From positions 1,926,962-1,990,961 of the forward strand of contig CAVUKN010000005.1 of NCBI GenBank assembly GCA_963742105.1: a stretch of DNA of 64,000 nucleotides, given 5' to 3'. The stretch's first letter is position 1; the number at the start of each line of letters is the position of its first letter. A program made the translations under genes and the position numbers. Positions 9,580-21,251 of the stretch are shown here, piece after piece. Below the pieces are notes generated by a model. It ran no database searches and was not told the DNA's origin. It saw only the letters and a program-made list of their open reading frames with translations. Source of the DNA: Gp6-AA40 sp963742105. GTDB lineage: Bacteria > Acidobacteriota > Vicinamibacteria > Vicinamibacterales > UBA2999.

Positions 9580-10234
9580 TCAGGGTTCGAGGTTCTTCCA
9601 CATCTGCTGGGAGCGGCTCGAATCACCAGTGGCCTCGTAGAGATAGGCGAGGCTGAGTTGGGCGGCGACGTTGTTGGGACTCTTCGACAGCGTCGCCTCG
9701 TGTGAGGCGATGAGGGCCGGCGCGCTGCCGGTCTTCGTCGCGTACTCCGCGAACTTCTTTCCCGCCCACCAATCCCGGAAGAACGCCATCGTCTTCGGGC
9801 CTTCGATCGCGTGACACCACGTACAACGGTTGTCGGTGAAGTTGGCGATCTGGCTGCCGAAGCGCACGAACTCTCCGTACCAATGCAGTGCCTCGCGATC
9901 GTTGCCGGCGCCCTCGGCGGCACGCGCGAGCGCGCGGATGGGATTGCGGGAGGTGTCGCTGGTCAATGGCGGGCTGCCCCGGGCGATCAGCTGCGCGAAG
10001 ACCGCCTCGCCCTCCTGCTTCGCTTCGTCGGTGAGGCCGACTTCGCGCAGGAGGCTGGCCAGTTGCGCGCGGACGTAGAGCGGATCGGTGCGGACGGCTT
10101 CGCCGGTTGACGCATCGGTCACGGCGGTGCGGAGCTCGGTGACGAAGTCGGTCAGCAGCAGGCGGCGGCTCAGGGTGCGAACCGTGTCGTCGGTGGTGGT
10201 CTGCAGCGTGCGGCGGACGAATCGAGTGATTCAC
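9580..10234 (-). CDS. Hypothetical protein with a CxxCH motif and TPR-like end
   Basis: Not recognised as a named family. The clear part (9580-10122 and a little upstream) is helical: LYVRAQLASLLREVGLTDEA, then a CTWCH motif inside NFTDNRCTWCHAIEG, which is the form that binds heme c covalently, then a TPR-like ending SPNNVAAQLSLAYLYEATGD. No signal peptide is visible. The frame is open only to about 10222; a GTG at 10234 in a neighbouring frame may be the start, with one extra base near 10215. The stop touches the heptamer array. It could also be the C-terminal part of a larger lost protein. Heme binding is an inference from the motif alone. Confidence 0.5.
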
Positions 10235-10288
10235 GCGGAAATCTGTGCGGCACTTCGTTCGCATCCTGTTTCGCTGACAGGAGGGACG

Positions 10289-10885
10289 ATGTACGATGAC
10301 CGGGTCGAAAGCGAGGACGTCATGCAGCAAGGCATCCCAGACAAGCGGCTCACGTACGACGACTTCGTCCTGTTCCCCGATGATGGACTGCGACACGAGA
10401 TCATCGACGGGGAGCACTACGTGACGCCGTGCCCGAACATGCGGCATCAGTTGCTCATCGGGCGGCTGCACTTTGAAATCGAGTTGTTCCTGCGCGCCCA
10501 TCGTGGCGTTGGGCGCATTTTCTTTGCGCCGTTCGACGTGGTGTTCACCAGGTGGGACGTGGTCGAGCCCGATTTGCTGTTCATTGCGGCCGCGCAGGAT
10601 GAGATCCTCACCGCCAAGAATGTTCAGGGCGCACCGGCCCTCGTCGTCGAAGTTCTGTCGCCGGGAACGCGACGGACGGACGAGCAGGCCAAGCGTCAGT
10701 TGTTCGACCGCGGCGGCGTGCGTGAGTACTGGATGGTCGATCCCGATTTCAACGTGGTAACCGTGTTCCGGCGCCAGGCGGACGGGTCGTTCCCGCTGGT
10801 CGCGAAACTCGCGCACGCGGAAGCGTTGACGACGCCGCTGCTGCCCGGACTCGAGATTGGCCTGACCGACCTGTTCGCTGATTGA
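10289..10885 (+). CDS. Uma2-family putative restriction endonuclease (DUF820)
   Basis: Protein of 198 residues with the PD-(D/E)xK nuclease fold typical of Uma2/DUF820: GLRHEIIDGEHYVTP near the N-terminus, VVEPDLLFI, then ALVVEVLSPGTR and the helix with a Lys, followed by VREYWMVDPDFNVVTVFRR. ATG at 10289 is preceded by AGGAGGG at 10280-10286, which decides the start over longer in-frame options. Intact, single gene, followed after 65 bp by a tRNA. The family is very common in Cyanobacteria and Acidobacteriota; its true role is unsettled. Confidence 0.85.
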   Translation: MYDDRVESEDVMQQGIPDKRLTYDDFVLFPDDGLRHEIIDGEHYVTPCPNMRHQLLIGRLHFEIELFLRAHRGVGRIFFAPFDVVFTRWDVVEPDLLFIAAAQDEILTAKNVQGAPALVVEVLSPGTRRTDEQAKRQLFDRGGVREYWMVDPDFNVVTVFRRQADGSFPLVAKLAHAEALTTPLLPGLEIGLTDLFAD

Positions 10886-10950
10886 ACGCGACGATTCGCA
10901 AGGCGTTGAACACCGAAGCTCGACGGCCGGGTGATATGATGCTCGTTCGT

Positions 10951-11027
<77 letters not shown>

Positions 11028-11030
11028 AAC

Positions 11031-11114
11031 GGAAGTTCGAAGGGCGAAGTGCGAAGTTCGAAGTAGCAACCGGGCTGCCTCCGCTCAACTTCGCACTTCG
11101 AACTTCGCACTTCC
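11031..11114. repeat. Heptamer array and inverted heptamer array between two tRNA-Arg genes
   Basis: Five units of GAAGTTC/GAAGTGC type, a 30-bp spacer, then four units of AACTTCG/CACTTCG. A perfect 19-bp inverted repeat (11046-11064 with 11095-11113) results, able to form a hairpin in the transcript between the two tRNAs. May separate the two tRNAs or end the first transcript (inference). Confidence 0.8.
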
Positions 11115-11119
11115 CGTAA

Positions 11120-11196
<77 letters not shown>

Positions 11197-11473
11197 ACCT
11201 TCACATAACAATCCCACCGTTCGACGATCACGTGCTTGCTGTCAGGAAGAGCGTTGACACGACGGACACGACGGCATTCCCATGGTCTCTCCTTGTGAAG
11301 AAGCCCCCTGGTCCCGCCTGGTGTAATGACTTGGATTCTGGGCTCCCCCCAGCCACTGTCAATGATCGTTGGGGATAAATCCGATGCCGGCGATAATCCC
11401 ACCCTCTGCATGACCGACCGGCCCATCAGGCATATCATCTGGGCCGCTCAACCCACTCCAAGGAGCCGACACG
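11197..11473 (+). other. Leader region of the TonB receptor gene
   Basis: 277 bp without a gene. A TTGACA hexamer at 11252 inside GTTGACACGACGGACACGAC could be a -35 box, but no good -10 box stands at the right distance. The only clear signal is AAGGAGCC just before the receptor ATG. Confidence 0.3.
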
Positions 11474-13624
11474 ATGATGGTTCGATTCCTGGTGACCTGT
11501 GCATTGGCCGCCTGCGCCACCTCCGCGCATGCCCAGGGCGCCGCCCAACCGGCCCAGCCGTCGCCGAATCAGCAGAATCAGCAGAACCAGCAGTCCCCGG
11601 ACGAAGTGCGGTACGAAGAGCAAGTCGTGGTGTCCGCGTCGCGCACCGAGCAGCTATTGGTGAACGCCCCGGCCGCAATCAGCATCATCAGCACTGAGAC
11701 GATCCAGAACTCGCCGGCCACCAACGTCGGCGATCTGTTGCGGGCGGTGCCCGGCCTGAACGTCTCGCAGACTTCCGCGCGCGACATCAACCTGACGACG
11801 CGAGGCGCGACCTCGACGCTGGCCACCTCGCAACTGGCGCTGGTCGACGGCCGCAGCATCTATCTCGACTTCTTCGGGATGGTGATGTGGGACCTGGTGC
11901 CGACGAACCCGTACGACATCAAGCAGATTGAGGTGATCCGCGGGCCGGCGTCGGCCGTGTGGGGCGCCAACGCCATGACCGGCGTGGTCAACGTCATCAC
12001 CAAGACGCCGCGCGAGCTGGCCGCTGGCCACGCGAACGCATTGACCATCGGTGTCGGCACATTCGATCGCTCGGCTCAGGACGTGGATCGCGATGCCGGG
12101 TCGCTCTTCTACGTCAACGGCTCGCACGCCGGCGTGCCCACCGACAAATGGGCGTACAAGGTATCGGCCGGCTACTTCACGCAGGATCCGCTCCCCCGTC
12201 CGGTCGGCACGATTCCCAACTCGTTCAACACGCCGTATCCGTCGTACGAGAACACCGGCACGTCGCAGCCGAAGTTCGATGCCCGGGTCGACTACGACCC
12301 GTCGGATGGCGGGAGGTTCGTGTTTGCCGGCGGTGTCGCCGGAACGGAAGGGATCATCCACAGCGGGATCGGGCCGTTCGACATCTCGCAGGGATCACGG
12401 CTCACCTATTTCACCGGCCGGTACGAGCGCGGGCGCGGGCGCGTGGCGGTCTTCACCAACCTGCTGAACGGCGACGCCATCAACCTGCTGTCACGCGGCA
12501 CCGACGGCCAGTTTCTGCCGCTGAACTTCGACACCCAGACATTCGACGTCGAAGCGTCGGACTCGTTGACGGTGGCCAGCCGCCATAACCTGACCTTCGG
12601 CGGCAATTACCGGCACAACGCGTTCGATATTTCGATCGCGCCCGCCGGTGACAATCGCAACGAGGGCGGCGGGTACATCCAGGACGAGATCTTCTTCAAC
12701 GACCACATCCGCTGGGTGGTCGGCGGTCGAGTGGATAAGTTCTCCTCGATCGAGGACGCCGTCTTCTCGCCGCGCACTTCGCTGCTGCTCAAGCCCGACG
12801 CCGCGCAGACGTTCCGCGTGTCGTTCAACCGCGCGTTCCGGGCGCCGTCGTTCATCAACAACAACATCGACACGACCATCCTCAACCAGGCGAACCTCAG
12901 TGCGATCTCGCCCGCGCTTGCCAACTTCGTGTTCCCGATCCGCGCGGTCGGCAATCCGGATCTGAAGCAGGAGACGATGCGGGCGTTCGAGGTCGGCTAC
13001 ACCGGCGTCATCCGGCGCCGCGCCACGGTGACCGCAGCCGTCTACTGGAACAAGACGGAGGATGCGATCTTCTTCACGCAGATCGCCAGCTATTCGCCAT
13101 CCGCGCCCCCACCCACCTGGCCCGCGGGCTTCCCGACCTTCCCGCTGGCGCTAATCCCGCCACCGGGTCTGCCATCGGCTTTCTCGTATCGGAATCTCGG
13201 CACGGTGAAGGACAAAGGGATCGAACTCGGCGTCGACACGTCGCTGAACCGGTACGTCAACGTGTTCACCAATTACTCGTTCCAGGCCGACCCCGACGTC
13301 GAGGGGTTCGACCCGTCGGAAACGAACTTCCCGGCCAATCACCGGTTCAACGTCGGGTTCGACGCGAGCCGCGGGTGGTTACTCGGCAACTTCAGCGTCA
13401 ACTACGTGTCATCGGCCTACTGGCAGGACGTGCTCGATCAGCGGTTCGCGGGATCGACGGACGCCTACACGCTGGTCAACGGCGCCGTCGGCGTGCGCTG
13501 GATGGGTGACCGGATTACGACGAGTCTCAAGGTCAACAACCTGGCGAATCAGGAAGTGCAGCAGCACATCTTCGGGGACCTCATGAAACGCCAGGTCATC
13601 GGCGAGGCGCGCTTCGCTTTCTAG
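11474..13624 (+). CDS. TonB-dependent outer-membrane receptor
   Basis: Outer-membrane beta-barrel importer of 716 residues, intact. Signal peptide 1-20 (MMVRFLVTCALAACATSAHA), a Gln-rich linker, then the plug domain with VVVSASRTEQLL, TNVGDLLRAVPGLNV and IEVIRGPASAVWGANAMTGV (about residues 50-175). The barrel follows and ends in the terminal Phe (GEARFAF) that outer-membrane assembly recognises. No TonB, ExbBD or substrate-binding gene is nearby, so the ligand cannot be named; siderophore, vitamin or saccharide import are all possible. The stop codon TAG is the first base of a heptamer array shared with the convergent ligD gene. Confidence 0.93.
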   Translation: MMVRFLVTCALAACATSAHAQGAAQPAQPSPNQQNQQNQQSPDEVRYEEQVVVSASRTEQLLVNAPAAISIISTETIQNSPATNVGDLLRAVPGLNVSQTSARDINLTTRGATSTLATSQLALVDGRSIYLDFFGMVMWDLVPTNPYDIKQIEVIRGPASAVWGANAMTGVVNVITKTPRELAAGHANALTIGVGTFDRSAQDVDRDAGSLFYVNGSHAGVPTDKWAYKVSAGYFTQDPLPRPVGTIPNSFNTPYPSYENTGTSQPKFDARVDYDPSDGGRFVFAGGVAGTEGIIHSGIGPFDISQGSRLTYFTGRYERGRGRVAVFTNLLNGDAINLLSRGTDGQFLPLNFDTQTFDVEASDSLTVASRHNLTFGGNYRHNAFDISIAPAGDNRNEGGGYIQDEIFFNDHIRWVVGGRVDKFSSIEDAVFSPRTSLLLKPDAAQTFRVSFNRAFRAPSFINNNIDTTILNQANLSAISPALANFVFPIRAVGNPDLKQETMRAFEVGYTGVIRRRATVTAAVYWNKTEDAIFFTQIASYSPSAPPPTWPAGFPTFPLALIPPPGLPSAFSYRNLGTVKDKGIELGVDTSLNRYVNVFTNYSFQADPDVEGFDPSETNFPANHRFNVGFDASRGWLLGNFSVNYVSSAYWQDVLDQRFAGSTDAYTLVNGAVGVRWMGDRITTSLKVNNLANQEVQQHIFGDLMKRQVIGEARFAF

Positions 13625-13734
13625 GAATCAGGAATCAGGAATCAGGTATCAGGGGCTGGTTCCAGGAGTCAGCCCTGATCCCTTGCCCAGCCCTGATTCC
13701 TGATTCCGGATTCCTGATTCCTATTCGGGGGACC
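13624..13734. repeat. Heptamer array pair (unit GGAATCA / CCTGATT)
   Basis: Four GGAATCA-type units from 13624, a spacer, then five CCTGATT-type units to about 13726; 13624-13639 and 13692-13707 are perfect 16-bp complements. It lies exactly between the convergent TonB receptor and ligD. On the minus strand it is translated as the last residues of LigD (about IGIRNPESGIRAGQGIRA). Confidence 0.85.
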
Positions 13735-15779
13735 ACGGCTCGCAAGTCCGCCCCTTTGGCCTTGCGCAGCCCGGCCCACAGGTCGCCGACTTCTTCGAGC
13801 CGGTCGGCGAAGTTGGCGACCGTGAAGTCCTGAGGCCTCACGCCGGACTCGACTTCCGTCCAGGTCAGCGGCGTCGACACGCCGGCAAACTCGTTGGCGC
13901 GCGGGCTGTACGCGCTCGCCAGCGTCTTGCCCTGAATGTTCTGCAGGTAATCGACGTAGATCCGTTTGCCGCGCGCGGCGATCGATCGCTCGATCGTCGC
14001 CTGCCTGGGATGCTTGTTCGCGACCAGCGTTGCGACAATCTGACAATAGAGCAGCCCCGCGTCATACGTCGTCCCAGCCGGCATCGGGACGTAGATGTGC
14101 AGGCCGCCCGATCCGGACGTCTTCGGGAATCCGGCCGTGTTCAGCGCATCCAGTTCGTCGCGGACCCACAACGCCACGTCGAGCACGCGCTGGAAGGGGA
14201 GTCCGTCCGGTGGATCGAGATCGATCGCGACATGGTCGACGATGCCTTCGGATCCGACACGGGAGAACCAGGGGTCCTGCGAAATCGAGGCGAGCTGGGC
14301 GGTGTAGAGCAGTGTGATGAGATCGCCGCCAATGAGATGCGGACGCCGTTCGGCACCGGCTTTGACCATCGCCACCCGGACGCCGGGCGGGATCTTGTCG
14401 GGCGCGCGGTGCTGATAGAACGGCTTGCCGGTCACGCCGTTCGGGTATCGCTTCATCACCAGCGGGCGATCCGCCAGGGCTGGCAACAGCGCCGGCGCCG
14501 CCCGCACGTAGTGACGGAACAGATCGCCCTTCGTCAGCCCACGCGTGGATCGACCTGACGCGGGCCAGAAGACCTTCTTGAGATTGCTGACCTCGAGGCG
14601 ATCGCCGCCCGGGAGATCGAGCACGCCGTCGCCGCTTCCGGATTCGATCGTCTCGAGCTGTTCAAGGAGTTCACGCTGCCCGGTCTTCGTCAGTGCCGCG
14701 ATGCGACGGGAATCGGCAGCCAGGGCTCGAGTCGCGGAGGGGTCCGCCTGAAGGCGGACACCACGAGTCGTGGACCGGACACCGCGATGGACGCTCGCGC
14801 GCACTGCCGGTCGTGACACCTCGGGTTCCTTCTGCACGCTCTCCGCCTTCACATCGTCACGCAGCCCGAGATACGTCGGGTGACGCAGCTTGCCGTCAGC
14901 GGTCCACTCGGTGAACTTCACCTCGACGACCAGCCGCGGCTTGGTCCAGTGCGGCTTCTCGTTGGTCCGCGGCGTGGTCGTGAAAGGGCTGGTCTTCGTC
15001 CGCAGCGCCTGCACCTGCTTCCACACTCTGCCGAGTTCGGCATCGCTGAAGCCGGCGCCGGTATGGCCGATATAGCGCAGCCCGCCGTCCGCATCGTGCA
15101 CGCCGAGCAGCAGCGCGCCGAAGAACGGACGCGTCCCGCGCGGCTCGGTCCACCCACCAACCACGCAGGTCTGATGGCGCACCAGTTTCAGCTTGCACCA
15201 GTCGGGTGAGCGGCGGCCCGACTGGTAATTCGAGTCGAGCCGCTTGGCAATGACGCCTTCCCAGCCCGATTGTTTCGCGAGTTCGTACAGCGGACGGCCG
15301 TCGCCGATCACCTGTTCACTGATCCGAAGCCGGCGGTCGCGCACCCCTTTCATCAGCGTTTCGAGCCGCGGCCGCCGCGCGCGCAGCGGCAGCCGCCGCA
15401 GATCCTCGGCGCCGTCGAACAGCAGGTCGAACACGATGAAGGCGGTTCGTGCAGCGCCCGGCGCCGGCGCACCCTTGAGGTGAATACGACCCTGAAGATT
15501 CTGAAACCCGGTCGGCTGTCCCTGGTCGTCGAGCGCGACAATCTCGCCGTCCAGAACAGCAGGATGGTCCCGTCCGGCCGCCCACTTCTGCAACGCGTCC
15601 ACGATCTCGGGAAACTGGGAGGTCTTCTGATTGCCGAGCCGCGACCACAGCGTCGTGCCGCGTGCAGCGGTGACGGCGATCGCGCGGATCCCGTCATACT
15701 TTGGCTCGTAGGCGAAGTCGGGAGAATCGAGCGGCGCCTCGCCGGTTGACGCCAGCATCGGCGCGACGGACTTGGTCAT
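13635..15779 (-). CDS. ligD: DNA ligase D, ligase-polymerase form
   Basis: ATP-dependent ligase/polymerase that works with Ku in bacterial non-homologous end joining. About 714 residues, intact, domain order LIG then POL. Ligase: adenylated Lys in YEPKYDGIRA (residue 27), LDGEIVALD, GWEGVIAKRLDS and the OB part with WCKLKLVRHQTCVVGGWTEP. POL: VFWPASG, IDHV-type metal site in VAIDLDPPDGLPF and SGSGGLHIYVPM. No phosphoesterase domain is present. ATG at 15779 shares a base with the stop of ku (TGATG). The linker between domains contains GVRLQADP, encoded by the palindrome at 14742-14759, and the C-terminal tail after VVPR is translated heptamer repeat, so the natural end may be earlier. Confidence 0.92.
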   Translation of the reverse strand: MTKSVAPMLASTGEAPLDSPDFAYEPKYDGIRAIAVTAARGTTLWSRLGNQKTSQFPEIVDALQKWAAGRDHPAVLDGEIVALDDQGQPTGFQNLQGRIHLKGAPAPGAARTAFIVFDLLFDGAEDLRRLPLRARRPRLETLMKGVRDRRLRISEQVIGDGRPLYELAKQSGWEGVIAKRLDSNYQSGRRSPDWCKLKLVRHQTCVVGGWTEPRGTRPFFGALLLGVHDADGGLRYIGHTGAGFSDAELGRVWKQVQALRTKTSPFTTTPRTNEKPHWTKPRLVVEVKFTEWTADGKLRHPTYLGLRDDVKAESVQKEPEVSRPAVRASVHRGVRSTTRGVRLQADPSATRALAADSRRIAALTKTGQRELLEQLETIESGSGDGVLDLPGGDRLEVSNLKKVFWPASGRSTRGLTKGDLFRHYVRAAPALLPALADRPLVMKRYPNGVTGKPFYQHRAPDKIPPGVRVAMVKAGAERRPHLIGGDLITLLYTAQLASISQDPWFSRVGSEGIVDHVAIDLDPPDGLPFQRVLDVALWVRDELDALNTAGFPKTSGSGGLHIYVPMPAGTTYDAGLLYCQIVATLVANKHPRQATIERSIAARGKRIYVDYLQNIQGKTLASAYSPRANEFAGVSTPLTWTEVESGVRPQDFTVANFADRLEEVGDLWAGLRKAKGADLRAVVPRIGIRNPESGIRAGQGIRADSWNQPLIPDS
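14742..14759. repeat. Palindrome GTCCGCCTGAAGGCGGAC inside ligD
   Basis: Perfect 8-bp stem with a 2-bp centre, in frame within the linker between the ligase and polymerase domains. Read on the coding strand it gives VRLQAD. The same kind of palindrome occurs between genes at 26013, so it looks like an inserted repeat tolerated in a flexible linker. Confidence 0.75.
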
Positions 15780-16623
15780 CAAGCTGCGCGACGCTTCTTG
15801 GACGCGCGTGCCGTCGTCTTCTTCGCACGCGCCGGTCTGCGTGCCGCGCCTTTGCCGGCTCCCTGGAGCGATTGACGCAGCCGCTCCATGAGGTCCACCA
15901 CCTCCGCCTGCTGCGGCTCCTCGTGGGCCACGAGGTGCGCTGCCTTGCCCTTCAACTTCGCCTTGATGATTTTCATCAGGTTGGCGCGGTACTCGTCGGT
16001 GTACTGCGACGGGTCCCAGCTGTCGGCGAGATTCTCGACCAGGGTGCGGGCCATCTGCAATTCGGCTTTGCGGACGTCCCGGGCGGGGGGAACGAGTACT
16101 CGCTGGTGTCAACCAGTTCTTCGGCGTATCGCATCAGGGTGAGGACCATCGCCTGGTCCTTCACTTCGAGCGCTGCCAGGTGCTGCGCTTCGCGGAGGAC
16201 GATGGTGGCGATGCCGACGAGCCCGGCGTCCCGGATTGCTTCGCGGAGCAGCGCGTAGGCACGCTCGCCGCCCTTGGCCGGCGTCAGAAAATAGGAGCTC
16301 TCGAAGAAGCGATCGTCGATCTCGTCGCCCTTGACGAAGTTGCGGATGTCGACGGTGCGGCTCTTCTCGAGCGCGGCGTGCTGGAAATCTTCCTTGGTGA
16401 GGACGACGAAGCGGCCTTTCTCGTACTCGTAGCCCTTGACGAGCTCATCCCAGGCGACCGGCTTGCCTTCCCGCGCGCACACGCGCTCGAACTTGATCGG
16501 AGACTTGTCTTCCGCGTGCAGCATGCGGAAGCGTGGACGCGACTCGCGAACGCCGGGATGCAGCTCAACAGGAATGTTGACCAGGCCGAACGCGATCGCC
16601 CCTTTCCAGAGAGCTCGAGGCAT
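15779..16623 (-). CDS. ku: Ku protein of non-homologous end joining (one frame break)
   Basis: Homodimeric DNA-end binding protein that recruits LigD. ATG at 16623 gives MPRALWKGAIAFGLVNIPVEL, the standard bacterial Ku N-terminus; FERVCAREGKPVAWDELVKGYEYEKGRFV is the conserved core, then FFESSYFLTP and EAIRDAGLVGIATIVLREAQH. Near 16095, in a C-rich stretch, one base appears to be missing; after it GDVRKAELQMARTLVENL and a Lys/Arg/Ala-rich tail (KKTTARASKKRRAA) complete the protein at about 281 residues, normal for Ku. The basic tail is typical of many bacterial Ku proteins and binds DNA. It overlaps ligD by one base, so the two form one operon. Confidence 0.92.
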
Positions 16624-16652
16624 ACCCGGGCGCTGAGCAAACTACGCGCCCG

Positions 16653-16732
16653 GAACTCCCAACCCCAACTCCCAACCCCCAAGAGGTCTCGCTTGGGAGT
16701 TGGTGCTGGATGCAGTTGGGAATTGGGAGTTA
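16653..16732. repeat. Heptamer arrays (unit AACTCCC / TTGGGAG)
   Basis: AACTCCC, AACCCC, AACTCCC, AACCCCC, then after a short spacer TTGGGAG, TTGGTGC, AGTTGGG, AATTGGG, AGTTAAC. The array runs into the stop codon of the DUF2934 gene (TTA at 16730) and lies upstream of ku. Placement is thus at the 3' end of the DUF2934 gene. Confidence 0.75.
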
Positions 16733-17044
16733 ACGCGTTTTCAGCTCCTGTTCAGCTGCAAGCCAGTCGTCGAAGTCACGTCCGTCGCTGCCACCGCGGC
16801 TCAGGTAGCGAAGATACGCCGCCTCGGCAATCTGGTCGTACGTCGGGCGGTCGCTCGTCGCTGCATCAGGAGCTGACACAAGTGTCGGCGCCGTGTCGGA
16901 CGCACTGCTCCCGTTACTGCCGCTGCTCGCTCTGTCGGCCGCCCCGGCCGTTGTCTTACTGGTGGCTGCACGCCGGCGTGGCGCCGCTGCCTTGTTTTCT
17001 GGTGCCGCTTCCGCGGTGGTGTCTACAGTCTTCTTCTTGGCCAT
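16730..17044 (-). CDS. DUF2934-domain protein
   Basis: About 104 residues. The N-terminal half is low complexity and basic (MAKKKTVDTTAEAAPENKAA, PRRRAATSKTT). The C-terminal half PTYDQIAEAAYLRYLSRGG followed by DFDDWLAAEQEL is the DUF2934 signature. ATG at 17044 chosen because the residues before it do not look like protein. Biochemical role unknown; DUF2934 proteins often sit near stress genes in Acidobacteriota and Proteobacteria, which fits the DUF892 neighbour. Confidence 0.8.
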   Translation of the reverse strand: MAKKKTVDTTAEAAPENKAAAPRRRAATSKTTAGAADRASSGSNGSSASDTAPTLVSAPDAATSDRPTYDQIAEAAYLRYLSRGGSDGRDFDDWLAAEQELKTR

Positions 17045-17150
17045 CTTTCCCACTCTCGAGCAATCAACACTCGAGTTCCATTCTACCCAGTCCCGGCCCT
17101 GTCGAAACGAAGTGACGGAAGGAATCCCCTGATCATTTGTAAAAACCGTC

Positions 17151-17690
17151 TCAACGACGCGACGAAGTTGTAGCCTCCTCTTCGTCCTCGACGTTTTCGT
17201 CCGATTCTTCATCGGCCACGTCGAACTCCGACGCGATGGCTTTGAGCTTGTTGAGCGTCGGCTTCCTCCTCCTGCAGCGTCTGCTCGAGCAGCTCCACGG
17301 CGTCGACCATGCCGAGCTTGTCAGCCATGTCGATCAGGTTCTCGTACGCCGTGATCTCGTAGCGCTCGGTCTTCTGTGCCGCGCCGATGTTGTAGAACTC
17401 GAGCAGCTCTTCGGACGGCTTCTCGCGCATGAAGACCTTCTTTTCCTTGATGAGTCCTTCGATGCCGGGACACGTTTCCGCCTCGGGCTTCTGTCCCATC
17501 GTCTTGAAGATCTTTTCGAGCCGCTTGATCTGACCCTGCGTCTCCTTGCGATGCTGGGTGAATGCCTTGCGGATGTCGCGGTCGGAGCTTTCGCCGGCCA
17601 TCTGCTCCAGCGCGTCAGCAGCGAGTGCTCAGCCGAGTAGATGTCTTTCAACTCGTGCTCGAAGAGCTCCTCGATCGTCTGCATCCCCAT
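17151..17690 (-). CDS. DUF892 (YciF-like) ferritin-like protein (two frame breaks)
   Basis: Stress-linked helical protein. MGMQTIEELFEHELKDIYSA is the characteristic start of the YciF/DUF892 family, with the break near 17620 (one base missing) leading to MAGESSDRDIRKAFTQHRKE, QIKRLEKIF, then the family-specific ETCPGIEGLIKE and KTERYEITAYENLIDMA. A second break near 17262 gives TLNKLKAIASEF and an acidic tail ending at 17151. Acidic and His residues in the four-helix bundle suggest a ferritin-like metal site, but function is not proven for the family. Confidence 0.85.
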
Positions 17691-17829
17691 GCGCGTTGCC
17701 TCCTGTATCGGTTATGAACGATTCGTCTCGATCAACGCATGGATTGCAAGAGGCGTGCGCGGGATTTTGGGATCCGGTTTGGCCACACCTCGCCGGGGTG
17801 TTGGCTGCAACTGGACCTCGCCGTGGTGC

Positions 17830-17843
17830 CCGGCTTTCGCCGG
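17830..17843. repeat. GC palindrome CCGGCTTTCGCCGG
   Basis: Five-base stem in GCCCGGCTTTCGCCGGACC, 12 bp after the stop of the treS-maltokinase gene in transcription order. The 164-bp gap before the DUF892 gene otherwise holds nothing recognisable. Confidence 0.5.
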
Positions 17844-17854
17844 ACCCGAGACCG

Positions 17855-21247
<3,393 letters not shown>

Positions 21248-21251
<4 letters not shown>

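Noticed and set aside
11252..11280. Sigma-70 promoter with TTGACA at 11252
   Set aside because: No acceptable -10 hexamer at 16-18 bp; too weak to list as a promoter.
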